From positions 821,315 through 885,314 of the forward strand of contig RDEW01000019.1 in NCBI GenBank assembly GCA_011109175.1: DNA of 64,000 nt, in the 5' to 3' direction. Of the stretch, positions 10,170 through 22,242 are shown piece after piece. Positions within the stretch are counted from its first letter, which is position 1. Every line of letters starts with the position of its first letter. Made by a program: the position numbers and the translations under genes. A model generated the notes under the pieces. The model was not told where the DNA came from. It saw only the letters and a program-made list of their open reading frames with translations, and searched no databases. The stretch comes from Dicyema japonicum. Its lineage: Eukaryota; Dicyemida; Rhombozoa; Dicyemidae.

Positions 10170-11400
10170 AACTCAGATTGCGTGCCCAATGCCTGCAGTC
10201 ATAATGAAACCTCGTCTTAACTAACTTTTCTGATTATTAAAATAAAATTTCATTCCTAGTAATTCGAATTTTTAAATAATTTTAAAATCCATGACTGGAC
10301 ATAATGGTAATCTTAACGAGGGATTCTGTTAAGAAGGTAGGAAGATCCGTTTCAACTACTGTGTCGTGCCAGAAGGACTCGTCATCTTACAGGTGGGATC
10401 TGTTTGACGTTCTCGGCAGAAAACTCGTCAGCTTTTTTCTGTTACTTCACTAATAAGTCCCATTTGGAACATTGGTAATATTATGGTTATTGGATGTCGA
10501 TCGATACGAGAGAGTTTTTCGATCGAACGATGTTGGGATTACGTCATCATAAGTTTTGAGAAAATAATCGATGAAAGTAACAAGGAACATAAAGTGAGAT
10601 CAAGGAAGGTGTTGAAATACCCTGTTATGAAAGTTGTTCGAGTTGTAATAGGATGAGCTCCTCTTTTATAGCTTTTTGGTCAGTCAGCTAAAACTTATTT
10701 AGGATTCCATATAAATTTTTAACCTTTTTTAGTTTAGCCAGTTTGGGGGAATGTTGTTTTATAACGGCAACGGAGAGTCAGCTAAGTTAGTTAAGTTAAT
10801 GCACGTCCGTGTTGCTAATAAACAGTTTTTATGGATTTGCTTGTGCCATGTTTTTGACTATTCTTGGCGTTAGCCTTCTCCATCCCATTCGTCGTGGTGC
10901 TCGCCTCCTGATCTCGTCCAGATCGTCTGCATCAATCAATCCTCCGCAAGTGTCTTGGCTAACGGAGAGTGAAAGATAAATAATTATTAAGTTGTTTAAT
11001 TTAAATATTTATCTTTTTCACAAAGACGGGACGAAATAATTAATTTATTAAAATAATTAATTAATAACATTGAAAAATAAGCTAATTATTATTGGTTAAC
11101 CAAATATGATTGGCGCAATAGAAATAAAACATGTCTGACATCCGGCGACTCATGTGGTCGTTAACCCTAACCCTCTACTTTTTCTTCCCTTTTTATGCCA
11201 TTTGGGGATGATTTACTAAATTTAAATGGCGTAGGATGTCCACAATGTATTACTAATAACAAATATTGCAATTATTATTTGTGATACAACATTATAGCAA
11301 TTGTACACGAGACTTAAAACTCTCTAATATCAGTTGCTACATTTATGACCAATCATTTTAAGTTTTCGATGTCAGTGTAATTTTTATATGAACTATTTTA
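10170..11400. other. Non-coding stretch, possible solo LTR near 10752-10980
   Basis: No gene found. Around 10741 a G-rich tract (TTTGGGGGAA) is followed by TGTTG, then AATAAA near 10818, an arrangement that can mark a polypurine tract and an LTR. A matching second LTR or a terminal CA was not found, so this stays weak. Confidence 0.25.
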
Positions 11401-11404
11401 GAGT

Positions 11405-11665
11405 TTTACGCGGGTAGCTTAGTGTAGACCTGTCTCCCGAGTTGCGATTAGCTATGGTTCTTATTCCCAGTGCTACCTACTTGGTAGAAGGATTCCTTTC
11501 TGCCCTTTGTGCGTTTAATTACATGGAGGCGTCATAGGATCCGTTTAATTAAGGAGACACCCATTGCCAACATCCAAAAAAGACACTTTTTATTTCAGTT
11601 GAGGGGTTCCTACACTGGTGGATGGGCGTGATGCTCGCAAAGCTGCGTTCCAGTCATAACTTTAT
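11405..11665 (+). repeat. tRNA-derived SINE (family B), plus strand
   Basis: Starts with a box-A-like TAGCTTAGTGTAGACCTGTC and a box-B-like GGTTCTTATTCCC. It then has the family-B body including GAGGGGTTCC. Confidence 0.45.
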
Positions 11666-12466
11666 TGTAGCGAATAAAAGGAACATTATTACTAGGGACA
11701 CTCATGTCTCATTTATTGTGATAAAATTTAGAGGAATGATTTCTCTTACAGTTGTTAATGGTTTGAACTGATGTCGCAAGTTTCCGCGTGACATAAGTTA
11801 TTTGATGGGTAATTAAGTTTTTAAACCACTTAAAGATAATCTCATAATGTCGATTGAAATGGGTTAATCGATAACTGAATTGGATAATACTACGGCTTAA
11901 CCCCTTGAATTTGATTGCACACACAAATGGCCTGGGAAGACTCTTTTCCCTGGAAGGGTGGGAAATCTTATGATTAGAATGCCATTGCTTCTCCATTTCC
12001 GACCTTACTATGGAGACACTTATCTAGGATCGGTCTCAGCGAGAGCCAAAAAATGTAAAAATACCTTAAGAGTCGTTTCAAGCCATTTTAAGACCTCGGG
12101 GATTATGATTCTGATCACTTTCCTTTCAACATGCCATCAAAAAGAATATTTGATAACAAAAAAAGATCGGTGGTTGATGGAGCGCATTTCTACAAAAATC
12201 CTGAGGGAATTTTGCGAACGATTGCGATCCTCAGACGCCACTCACGAGCGTCTCCAAGCCTTCATTTTTATAAACTGCACATCAAAGAGGGATTATCAAA
12301 TTAATACAACATTTCAAGGTTTTTAATAATTTTAGAAATTATCCCCCATAAAAAGTACAGAGGCTTGATGTGTCCCTATTTCACCCAGTGCGACCAACAA
12401 ATTCACACAAATTGACTGGATCTTCGACAGCGGGGCGTATCTTCAATGTCCGGTTTGAGGAATACT
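11666..12466. other. No identified gene; two chance-level open frames
   Basis: A 95-codon minus frame (11709-11996) and a 122-codon plus frame (11958-12326) lie here. Neither shows a domain, and neither gains length by removing plausible micro-introns. Confidence 0.3.
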
Positions 12467-12650
12467 CATGGAACAGACCACACTGCCTTTCAGACTTGGA
12501 GAGCTTGGAATTCGCAGCTCTGTAGATATTTATCTCCCTGCATATCTCTCATCGCTAATGGCTAGTAGTTCAGGAGGATTCTACACTCCCGGTCAGGACC
12601 TCGCCCATGCATGTGAGGTCTGGAGACATACCTACCTGTTTTCCCACCTC
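12467..12650 (+). pseudogene. Retroelement fragment upstream of a PD-(D/E)XK nuclease domain
   Basis: Encodes LPFRLGELGIRSSVDIYLPAYLSS. This resembles the conserved LP-x-RLGGLGIR segment found between RT and C-terminal nuclease in a group of aquatic-animal retroelements whose nuclease part appears at 49200-50150. It is a short isolated remnant. Confidence 0.5.
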
Positions 12651-12929
12651 CATTGAACTCTCAATGGGTTTGTACTATGCCATATATAGAAAGTCATTTG
12701 ATGATCTATAGGTGTCATCTAACCAACACCGATGTACTTGCTTGTTTTCGAGGCGTCTAGCTAGAAATGTGCTATCCTGTCTTAGTAGTCTTTAATAACT
12801 TTGAAGATGATTATTTACTTGACTCCATAAGAAAAGACTTTCTATGATGGTATTACTATTTTAGCTTGAATCTTTTCTGTGGTTTCTTCACGTTTTGTAT
12901 GGCATCTTTGCGTCCTAACTATCCAGTGC

Positions 12930-13091
12930 TACAAATGTCAATGTTTCACTAGCTCATACTCCACTTATAAAAATAAGTGTTTTTCTTGTGGTGGCACATA
13001 TTCACGGAAAGCTTTCTACTCAAAAGAAAATTCTTTCAAGTTTATTAACTATATCTGCGAGGAATACAAAGACCATTTCTCCAGACTTTAA
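12930..13091 (+). CDS. Possible zinc-ribbon protein exon (MRNIP-like?)
   Basis: The frame CYKCQCF, then KCFSCGGTYSRKAFY, then YICEEYKDHFSRL gives a C-x2-C/C-x2-C ribbon. This vaguely resembles the N-terminus of MRNIP (MRN-complex interacting protein). No convincing start exon could be joined. A CCTAACTATCCAG sequence directly upstream looks like a branch point plus 3' splice site, so this may be an internal or last exon. The 34-bp tandem duplication 13071-13104/13105-13138 begins inside it and spans the stop. Confidence 0.3.
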   Translation, partial: YKCQCFTSSYSTYKNKCFSCGGTYSRKAFYSKENSFKFINYICEEYKDHFSRL

Positions 13092-13138
13092 CGGGTATAC
13101 TGGCGACCACTTCTCCAGACTTTAACGGGTATACTGGT
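13071..13138 (+). repeat. 34-bp tandem duplication
   Basis: Two copies of GACCAYTTCTCCAGACTTTA plus 14 more bases, differing at one base in the overlap, lie head to tail. Confidence 0.8.
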
Positions 13139-13319
13139 TTAAATCTCTTGAGAATTGATCACTTTTATTAAAAGACTAGTCTCTCAGGAGCCGTCCAAGG
13201 TAATTCATCCTTTTTCTATTGACAATTAATTTTAAAATTGCCTATGGATACTTTGGTTTATTTGACATCAATTTAATTAATTAAAACTTATTACGGAAAA
13301 AGTGAGAAAATGGTCATAT

Positions 13320-13510
13320 AGCGGACGCCCTGACTGCTTGGCTATTCCCTCTTAGTATGGAGAGCGAGATTCGTTTAAATAATCAGCAACAATCACGGGG
13401 ATCTCCTGATCGTGTAGAAATCCGATTCCCTAGACGACTCAAGAATTTTAGCGTCACAGGCGCAAGGGAGCCAGACGTCTTCACGGCGAGTGGAACAGAC
13501 AAATTAGTCT
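13320..13510 (-). pseudogene. Fragment of the PD-(D/E)XK retroelement (3' coding end)
   Basis: The plus-strand sequence parallels 49200-49390 in the same orientation (GAGCGAGATTCG, GGGGATCTCCTG, ATCCGATTCCCTAGACG). It is therefore a minus-strand copy of that element's C-terminus. Confidence 0.5.
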
Positions 13511-14280
13511 TTAATTCGCAGAACATATTCATCTTGATTTGTTATATATTGATTTAGTGTTCTTTGACATGAAAGTAAATCAAACACGTTTATGTTAATT
13601 AATTGATTATGGTTGAAAGAAATTATAGCATTTTTTCAAGCCTGTCTGAGACTATACAGTGCTTTCATAATCAGATTTACGTACAACGCTCCCAACTGTG
13701 AATTTGACTAAACAATGTGTTCCAAGGAGGCTGCAAACCCTTATTGGAGATCTTTAACCAAGAAGGTCTACGATTGTATTCCTATTATAAGAATAGGAAA
13801 TTATCATAGAAATTCGAGATCGGGAACCTTTGGTGGGTTCTACGTCTGAATTTTCAACCCCGACAACTATGCAACGGAAAATTACTCCACGCCAGCAATT
13901 TTTGGAAAATATCTAGGAAGATAAGAATAACCCCACGGACTGTCTTCAACGATGATCTATCACAGATAGAAATTATTAACCCCTGAAGATCTGTTAAATC
14001 TCGTAAGAAACCGCATAACAGGTGACATGATGAATATTAGTCTGAACTGTGACAGGTAGGGAATATTGATTACTATTATTTCTCGAATAGTCCTTGCAAA
14101 ATTTTTCACGTGTTGCTTTGCGGTTATGTTGTATGCTCCATTTAAATTTAAAAAGACTGACAACCGCAAATTAGTCACATCGTACGATAACATAGGTGCT
14201 GCCCAGTAACCTGGTCCACAAAGAGGTCCTAACCAAATGGCGGATGCTGCCCTAACGTTAACCAACTCTAATTAAGTACC
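13511..14280. other. No identified gene
   Basis: A minus open frame (13960-14265, 101 codons) shows no domain. The region precedes decayed RT sequence and may be its 5' portion. Confidence 0.3.
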
Positions 14281-15720
14281 GTCATGGCCATGATCCAGGT
14301 AATTAACGGAAAGGGACTAGACAGTAAAGTGTGTGAAAACAAAACCTTTTCCCTGATAATGGCCCCATATGCACCGAAACCGATGGCCAACAGTTGAAGT
14401 ACTATAACTCCAATATGGAGTGCATGTGAAAGCATCTAGTAAATTGTTAACGACTGTTTCTAATGTTTCTCGATGTGCTATAGCTCACTGCATCAAAATT
14501 GCGAGCTGTTGTTGTCATTTAGGGTAAACGAGATAGTGAGTAGGCACATTCTTGAAATACCAAAGTTCCCCTGGAAAGTTGTAGGATATCATGAAAGATT
14601 CATGCATTACTTTGGTCATAACTGATATTGTGAGGTATGAGACTACTGTTGATATGAACAGGATTTTCTTAATTCTTTATAGTACGCAGACTATTCATGA
14701 TGAAATGGCTTTTAAACTGCGAAAGTTAAGTGGTTAGCAAGGTAACATTATGGCTAGGATCCAAGACACTGAGCTTAAAACCCTTGATGAATACATCCCA
14801 AATGTGAAATTTTGGTTAAAAGGGAAACCATTGACTTCGATGCGGTCTACGTTAAAACGTCACAGGGCGTCACACTTAGACGTTAACGAGCTCATTAGAA
14901 TAAATTTGGATTAAAACAAGTCTAGATCGATATTCAGGGACAACTGTTAACTTATGAGGACACGTGCTCATACAGAATGCAGAACAATCAGTTTAAATTC
15001 AATCGTGACTCTTCCGTGGAGAAAAAATTGTGTGCACATTCCGAGTAAGAAATGATTGCCGCTTGAGTATGTAGATGGTCTGTGCTCATGAGGGGGTTAT
15101 TCTTCATATAATTAAACAGAGTAATCAGTATATGACTGAGTCGTGTGGCATTGGTTGGATCCATAGTGCGATGACAGGTAACATTGCACGCTTTCGAATT
15201 GGAAAACCCTGGAGTTGTGAAGTGTTTAATTTCTTTAACAAAAAATCTTGTAGTAATATTTTGAGGGTTATGTGTCTAATTCAGGTATCATTCCTCAATG
15301 GATATGTGCTTATATCTCGTACCTGATTCCTAAAGTAGACAACCCGTAATGGTCAAATGAATATAGGCGCATGCCCATGCTATACAAATTAATGACCAAA
15401 TTGGTAGAGAATGAGGTCAGAAAATTTGAATATAAATAGGTTCACTAATCAACTTGGTAATATGCGCTAATGTCAGGGAGCAAAGGAACAAGCACTTATT
15501 AACAGTGCCTGAGCTACCAATATGACAACGGATTAAAGGCTATGTGGGTAGAAGTGAAAGACCTTTGACTCAGTTGATCGCGGGTACTTGAATTCTTGTC
15601 TGGTTTATAAGCTTTTTAAATATTTTTATGATATGTGGAAAAAAACATCGGGGAACTCAACCTGAGAAGGTTTTTTTCTATGGAGATACTATGTCTCCGA
15701 TACTTTTTTGATAATAAAAG
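14281..15720 (+). pseudogene. Heavily decayed reverse transcriptase of an R4/Dong-like retroelement
   Basis: Scattered frames contain YLIPKVDNP, then SNEYRRMPMLYKLMTKLV, then a CQGAKEQALINSA piece, then KTFDSVDRGYL. These match in order the RT fingers and palm of the retroelement group with a C-terminal restriction-like nuclease (LLPK, NYRPITCLP-x-LYK, KGCKG...QLLI, KAYDSVPH). Many stops show great age. It may belong to the family whose nuclease is at 37190. Confidence 0.45.
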
Positions 15721-15934
15721 TTTTTTTTCTCGACTATTGCTTTATTAATAACTCTCAGAGAAATGGGGACACGTTAAACAAAAAAATTCGGTGCTAAATC
15801 ATATCTTCCGTTCTATATCGCCGGATCATGTCCTCCACAGCCTGTGAATAATGCACAAATAACGGGAGGATCATACCACCTTCTTAGCAAAATTCATATT
15901 TTTAGTCTTTTTTGAAGTAAAGAATAGTAATGAT

Positions 15935-16137
15935 AACTAATCGTTGAGGGAGAACCAAGGAATGCTCTTCACTTCTTGTTGTTGCGTGAGTCCCTTATAG
16001 ACGATCCAGCTCCACAGTGAAGTGTTACTGATGACGTCACTCGTCAATATAAATCATCGTAGGTGCGTGGACCTTCATCCGGAATGTACAGCAGCGAGAT
16101 TCGAACCAGGAGCCATCAGTCTTGTTACACACCATAA
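15935..16137 (-). repeat. tRNA-derived SINE (family A), minus strand, intact layout
   Basis: On the minus strand a box B (GGTTCGAATCTCG) follows the head, and the body carries TGACGAGTGACGTCATCAG. It is the uninterrupted reference for the split copy at 2240-2835. Confidence 0.6.
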
Positions 16138-16560
16138 TGAATTTAAATTTATTTTCCCATATCGAATAAAATTATTGATCTCCTTATTATTTATTCCATT
16201 CCACCTTCGTTGATTAGTCTATTGACTAACTTTGGTTTAACCAATTGTTAATTAAAGTAATAATCGAGTAGAAAACTAAAAACCGAATAACGGAAACTGA
16301 GAATAACCCGCTTCTATTGCGTAAAATATCCCTTCATGCTCAATTAAGGACCTCATCTTGTGTCAGATTGAACAAAGAAAGTGTCAGATTGACAAAGTAT
16401 GCTGGTTTAAATTATTTCCGCCTTAAAAGTGACGATCTTGAACGCTCATCTGTCTGTGAGGCGCGAATGTTATAAGATAAATTTTCCTTACTATATTTTC
16501 ACTATTAGAATGACTTTATTTTGTGTTTAATTTCTCTAATTATTTTTGAAAAATGAACTT
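16138..16560. other. Spacer, nothing identified
   Basis: AT-rich, no supported frame. Confidence 0.4.
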
Positions 16561-16689
16561 TAGATGGACATGGGTTGAATATACGAAATTTCAGAACAAA
16601 GAAGCGTCGCATTAACTCTGAGTTTGAATCTCGTCTGGCACAAAATTTGGAGATCTTTGGAAAACCCATTTTTAATAACTCCAGATATA

Positions 16690-16965
16690 TACCTGAAATA
16701 GGTTTTATCCAGTTCCCCCGGTCGGACTATAGATCCTCATTAAGTATCTCTTATTATGGGAACCCCTTGATGAAACAGAAAAGAGAGACGGATGCCGGCC
16801 AAGTATTGGGCGTCTTCTGAGTTTGGTGGATCCAATGATGCCCTTAGAAAAAAGGCAATCCTTCGACTACGTAGGTACGTGTGGGAATTGAGCTTACAGC
16901 TAAATTGGCAACATCACTAACCACTACTTTATTTGGTCACAAAGTCACAAACTCCCCCCGTTTTA
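16690..16965 (-). repeat. tRNA-derived SINE (family B), minus strand
   Basis: Same layout as 4662-4895. On the minus strand AGTGGTTAGTGATGTTGCC is followed by AGCTCAATTCCCAC, then the GGATCC body. The 81-codon plus frame over it (16575-16820) is not a gene. Confidence 0.5.
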
Positions 16966-17010
16966 GAAATATTACAAGAAATTGAGAATTTAAAAAAGAG
17001 TCCAAATTAA

Positions 17011-18523
17011 TTAGAATTTCATTTTGAAGAACTTCATTTTGATTCCAGTCAGCTTCTTAATTGATGAAATAAGGGCAGATAAGAAGACAATCTTCAAAAT
17101 TGAAAGAATGTGGGGGTTGAGGTCTAAAAAGTCAATATTGAAACTGTCGTCAAAGTTCTGAAATATCACAAGCATTATACTTTGATGACTTCACTAACAT
17201 GCGATAGAAATTCTATAATTTCTAGGTTTGGTTTCTCACATTCAGGATCAGTTTCAATATTTTGGTACAAATCAATCTTCAATAAAAAAGCCACGGACCT
17301 GTTCGACCGTCAAAATGTTGTCATTTTTCATAATTTGGTTAAATCTTCTCATATTGACGATAATTTTGGACAAATATAACCCCAGAACGACTGACCAGCC
17401 GACAATCAGCCATCCATAAATGTTAAGTTCAATATGATGTTGGAACTAAATGTTATATTCGTGCTAACCTGATATATTATGAGTGAGGACAACAGAAGTA
17501 GAGTGAATAATGAAGATTTTATGATCCCCCCAGGAATGTCTGAAAATGAATACGTTTTGATGTAATATCTCAAGTAAAGCCAAACGTGAATATTTCTCAG
17601 AGAGTTCAGTTTCAGAAAAAATATATTTTCTGGCTTTCTTGAAGTAATAATCGAAAAATGCTGAGAATGCAAAAATTTCTAAGATTCAAACAATAGAACC
17701 TTTCGAATAACCTGTTCAGCCAAGCCGAGTAAATACACAATAAATGAGTTCATAAACAGCATTTGAAGAAATAAATATGTGTTGATCATTTTTTCGCTGT
17801 AATAGAATAAACAGTTACTGAATTGAATTCCCCAGCAAGTAATTTAAAAAAGGGAGACCAATCACTCCCTGTTCAGCCCACTCAACGTAAATGAAGAGAG
17901 GGCAGACCACCGAAAGGAAATGAACAGAAAGAATGCGCTGGTGCGGTCGAATTCACCAGATGGTGATGTCTCCACTTGGTTGACTATCATTTTGGTAACG
18001 TGTCCAGCGACTGTGTTAATTAAACAAAATTAGACTTTTTCTAGTTTTCATATATTCCTTAGTCCACTTATTTTGTGGAAGGTCAGAATCATCCTCATCC
18101 TTAACAACTTCCCTTTATAAGTATAAAACAAATACAGTGATTCGTTTAACGTTGTAATTAGCCCAATGATAACGTATAATGTGGTATTTACGTAGAAAAG
18201 GTAGGTAATCTAAAATGAGAAATAAAATACTTGATAGTCGTAGGAAATCTTTAAAACGGTTAAGAAAATGTTTCCCGTGTAAAAAACAGGAAATAAACCG
18301 CGAAACGGTTGTCTGTCAGAAATGCCGTAAAGAGGAGTAAACAATATTTTTATGACAGTCAACATGAAAATCTTAAAATTTGACTTTGTCTTTTTGTAGT
18401 TTATTTTGGCTCAAGTAAACTTACAACAAACCCCTAATAATGTCAATGTCTACGCATTTGGGACTCTTTTTGGTTGAGTTGTTCTAATTCTATTAAATTT
18501 GTTACCTTTCTGTTTCTAGTCAT
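17011..18523 (-). CDS. PHTF-family multipass membrane protein
   Basis: The ATG is at 18523 and TAA at 17011-17013. Introns of 21-33 nt were placed at 18484-18505, 18410-18431, 18210-18230, 18113-18135, 18011-18035, 17797-17818, 17679-17711, 17446-17468, 17277-17298 and 17158-17180. Splicing gives VDIDIIR near the N-terminus (PHTF: IDVDLIRG), a hydrophobic block starting VIKILFTPLYG, and KIAGHVTKMIVN. Further on are ITSRK...NIHVWLYLRYY (PHTF: ITSARK...NIKIWLSLRSY) and a C-terminal EQIDLYQNIE...LDLNPHILSILKIVFLSA, matching EQINLYLKME...LTMNPLIYNITRVVILSA. PHTF proteins are membrane proteins of the ER, prominent in testis. One junction near 17800-17910 stays unresolved by one base. The product, about 420 residues, is shorter than human PHTF1 (about 760), mainly in the disordered middle. 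Confidence 0.82.
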
Positions 18524-18639
18524 TTTGGGGAATTAATAATTTATTATTTTATATTATCAACTGAATAATGCAATTAAATATTGATTATTTCAATTAATCA
18601 AAATTTAATTTATTATTATTACGTAAACCACATATTAAT

Positions 18640-18810
18640 AGATTATAGTGGGACTCCTCGAGTATGCGGACCCCGTCCATATCGGAAATGCGCAGGAACG
18701 CAGTCGGAACACCTAAAAAAATGCGAAGACTGTTGAGGGAGGCCGGGATCACCTGAATTTTGTTTATTTGGATATGATGGTGGTTTTCTGGTTCAATAAT
18801 AATAATAGTA
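18640..18810 (+). mobile_element. LINE 3'-end fragment
   Basis: Ends an ORF with MRRLLREAGIT and stop, immediately followed by TTTTGTTTATTTGGATATG. The same C-terminus and 3' UTR occur at 37975-38100 and 38461-38575, so it is a 5'-truncated LINE. Confidence 0.5.
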
Positions 18811-19190
18811 ATTACACCTCTATTGTCTATATCTAAATTTTCAGGCACATATTATTAATCTTCAGCCAAATTTGGTAGAATAAGGGTGTATTTTCTACAA
18901 AGACATCTCAGTTTCTCTATTAATCTGAGCATACTAAGAAATTACAAAGCCTTTAATGAGATTGTTTCCAGTCGAATGAATATTTGGTTTTGTGCTATAC
19001 TGTCTGCTATCCTTTCTACCAGTTTTTCCGTCCATTTTTACTCCTTGAAAGTTTGCGTATTTCATTAGTCATTCGCTGTATTCAGTGCCCCCCATTCTGG
19101 TATAGTCATGATCCAGACAGAGAGGATTTGTAATTCTCGGGTATCCCCAATTTCATCTTGCTTTAAAAAGGCCCTCCATAATAAGATTAC
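18811..19190. other. Spacer with a small SINE-head fragment
   Basis: CCCCATTCTGGTATAGTCATG (from about 19090) resembles the head of the SINE at 42950 (CCCATTCTGGCATAGTGGTT). Nothing else is recognisable. Confidence 0.35.
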
Positions 19191-19196
19191 ATGGTG

Positions 19197-19740
19197 TCAC
19201 CTCATCCGTACGTAGAATAAGTTAAGAGTCGCCACCGTGATTTTGTCACTTCCTCGTTTATCTGCCCGCATTTGAATAGCTTGTAAGGAGTCTTGCTTTT
19301 TATATCCTTGAGCCAGTGAAAGCCTAAGATTTTTTCTACTAATTTCTGCGATATCCGTCGAGTCTCTCAAGATCTGTTTTTGACTTTCCCTAATTCCCGA
19401 GTTATAGAGTAGGATTGGTTTTGCGAAAGCGTTATATAAAACCATCCAGAGATTCAGAGATTTGTTTTCTACGCGTTCAATTGCTCCATGTTTTTCACTG
19501 CACAAGATGGCAGCATTTTCTACTAGCAGTCCTCATCGTCTCTCAAAAACGAACCGAGTTTTTTTAAATGAAACTTCGCCTTCCATCAACCTGCGCTCAA
19601 CTGACGTTAACTCAGTTTTCTTAATTAATTTTAATGACCATCTCCCAAAAATACATGTTTTATACTGAATTAAGCAACTCCACATCATCGAACACAAAAT
19701 CATTGTCGTCCGTTCTACCAGACGTTCGTTTAGGTAACTC
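19197..19740 (-). pseudogene. LINE reverse transcriptase thumb fragment
   Basis: The minus strand encodes NLWMVLYNAFAKPILLYNSG, then a helical stretch with SRKNLRLSLAQGYKKQDS. This resembles the segment after the RT palm in LINEs (LYNAFVxPILTYNSG ... RKQLRxxLGIKYP). Upstream coding is displaced by the insertion at 19777-20062. Confidence 0.5.
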
Positions 19741-19776
19741 CTTAAGTCTAATATCCCACGATTGTGGTCATCAGTG

Positions 19777-20062
19777 TATTTATTAACCCCGGATACACCG
19801 AGAGAGAAGTTAACAAAACTAATTAAGTGTGTCCAGTTTCCACTATTACATAAACGGAATCCGTCACACAAGTCCACCAGAACCAGCATAAAGGGTAGAA
19901 GACGTCGTTTCCTTGTAATTGTGAGAACTCCTCCAGTGGAGTGCCACCTTAGCACTGGGCGTCACCTGAGACAAGTGGATCACATGACGCCACTCTATTA
20001 AAAGTGAAGAGGAGAAACAGAAGAAACAAACAGAAATCTTCAATCAAGTAGCCACATGAAAC
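19777..20062 (-). mobile_element. Non-autonomous LINE-derived element, minus strand
   Basis: Begins with the tail complement TATTTATTAACCCCGGATAC and ends with ATCTTCAATCAAGTAGCCAC, the complement of the element's 5' part. It is the minus-strand twin of 2388-2724 and lies inside LINE sequence. Confidence 0.6.
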
Positions 20063-20233
20063 CAAACGATATATATTCATAAAAAATTGAGATATTTTTA
20101 AGCGTCTTTATTGCCCTTCCTACACAATACGAAGTTGACTGACAGTTGGCAAACATAATCATCAATTGAATCATTTTCCATGTTCATGTCAACCGAAATG
20201 TCATTTTTTGACAATTTTGTTCAATATTTCCTT

Positions 20234-20520
20234 TTAAGTTTTTCGCCCCTTGCAACCTACATCAGAGTACCCCTGGAGCCTGCTCTCCCGCTGAGAAGGC
20301 CGAGAGATCAAAATACACGGTCCTACCCGAGGATGTTTGTTTGTTCCGTTCGCAGTTAAAACGTCCAGTTCCTTTGGGTCTTTGACGCTAGAATTCATGA
20401 GTCGTCTAGGGAATCGGATTTCCAATGCACAGGAGATCTCCGTGAGCGCTGATGGCAATTCGAACGATCTCGCTCGACATACTTAGAGGGAATAATCACT
20501 CAGTCAGGGAGGACACTGTA
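20234..20520 (+). pseudogene. Fragment of the PD-(D/E)XK retroelement, plus strand
   Basis: Encodes VPFAVKTSSSFGSLTLEFMS then RLGNRISNAQEIS. This is the same C-terminal segment as 49240-49420 (VPLAMETSGS... RLGNRIT), in the opposite orientation. Confidence 0.55.
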
Positions 20521-21495
20521 TGACACACTGTTGGTTGTTTTTTTAATAAATTGAGAGATTGCGCTTCCAATTGGAAAAATAATAGTGTGTGGCCTTAAGG
20601 TAACTCCCTCAATTTCAAATACAAAAAAGTCAGACAAACCTATTGATGGTTAATATGGTGAATGACCAATGCCAATAAAAAATATTTCCTCGAGATTTTT
20701 CTCATTATTGGTAAATAAAGAAAATATTTTCCTGACTGTATTACGATGTTAAATAATTTGGCAAATAACACCCGCAGTTGGAGAAGAGCCGAGTTGTTTG
20801 AAGTCAAGAAGATACGTCTAGGATAGTTCAGAATACTCCCAACAAGACCGAAAACATGACCAGTCGATAACATCGGAGTCATCAATAATAATAAACGTCT
20901 TTTCAGTTTTGAATACGCTCTTCAATTTTTTGAGTTGCAACTGACTCAACAGCCATCCTACACAAGAACTCTGAAGGGATCAGGACGTTCAGACAGGCGT
21001 AAAATTTTACAACAAGGCATATTCAATCAGCATAGATGGATGTTGGGCCTGAAGCACACTTTAATGCTATCCTAAGGATCATTGTAAGAGTCGATGAACG
21101 ACCTTGATAAACTACGGAAGCGTGTGAGAAGTTAGGTTTCATGGAGAAACTGGGAGAACGGATAGCAAAGAGTACGCCACAATCGGGACCCTAAGTATTC
21201 ATATGCTTATGGGTAACACAAGAGTGGTTCTAACTAACTATTGTAAAATCACGTCATTTTTAATAATTGACCTTCGCTGAAAAGTCAGTATTTAGAAGTC
21301 TTCACCTCTTTCCCCGGAGAGAATCGTATTCCGGGATTTTTCTACGCTCACTAATCATATTAAGTGTAGAAAAGGTTTAGACATCGTATTGGAATGACCA
21401 TCGGAAGTTCACCTTTCAGTTTTTATTGACAAATAACCAATTCCTTACTTGATGCTTTATTATTTTTTAATAACCCCTAAAATAGCTAAGACAGA
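20521..21495. other. No identified gene; probable retroelement debris
   Basis: A minus frame at 20640-20885 (81 codons) and a plus stretch near 20940-21240 show no domain. Short phrases in the latter suggest an old LINE end, but nothing can be claimed. Confidence 0.3.
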
Positions 21496-21499
21496 CTTT

Positions 21500-21735
21500 G
21501 TTCAATTCTCCCGTCGAAATGGGACGCACCCTTTCAAAGAATCACGTCCATTCATATCTGCATTGTGGAAACCCCTCCATTGAGTAGGGGAGAGAGGGAT
21601 CCTTTTTAGATGACAGGGAGGCATTAGACGTCTCCTATGACATGTAGATCACCTCTTTTAAGCTGAAAAGGGAAAGTCCTCCGACCAAGTAGGTAACTGC
21701 GTAGTATTCGAACTCACATCACCACTACCACTACC
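21500..21735 (-). repeat. tRNA-derived SINE (family B), minus strand
   Basis: Carries the CACGTCCATTCATATCTGCA and CCCCTCCATTGAGTAGGGG blocks, and at its right end GTAGTATTCGAACTCACATC, whose complement is a box-B-like element. Confidence 0.5.
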
Positions 21736-22160
21736 TGATCGTCTTTATTTTCCAACGTAGAATGAAACAGTGAATTGTAGGGTAGTACCAAACATAACAA
21801 AGTATCAAAAATTAGTTTACAGTAAATTATTATAAAATAAATAGTCAACCAAGTTTTTTGTTCATAATTTCCAGATCTCTTTGTTTAATGAAATATTTCA
21901 CCTAAAATAAAATGCAAGTTAAACCCACGACTTTGAACAATTTGATTTAAAATTATCAAATAATTTTTCACATTTATTTTTGTCTTCATTATTTTCCGTT
22001 AAACAAGTAAAGTAAGAGTCACGATGTTTCCAACAATTCTCCCGTGTTTCTTTACTACTCATTGATGGCCACGAGAAAATAAACGTTTTATATAATAATT
22101 TAAATTTTTTAATTTAATATAATTTTTATTTTAAGATTTCAGGATATCTGCAAGTCAAAC
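21736..22160. other. AT-rich spacer
   Basis: No supported frame or repeat. Confidence 0.4.
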
Positions 22161-22242
22161 TTTTCAGACCAGTTAGTTTGATCCACGATCAGCTGTGTAC
22201 GGATGGACGTGATACCTGGACTTCTATCTTGAGAACTGGACT

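Noticed and set aside
10752-10980. LTR-like block with G-rich tract and AATAAA
   Set aside because: No second LTR, no target duplication and no clear CA end; left only as a weak note in the spacer entry.
19762-20001. 79-codon plus frame across 19.8-20.0 kb
   Set aside because: It lies wholly in a non-autonomous LINE-derived element that has many copies without a conserved frame.
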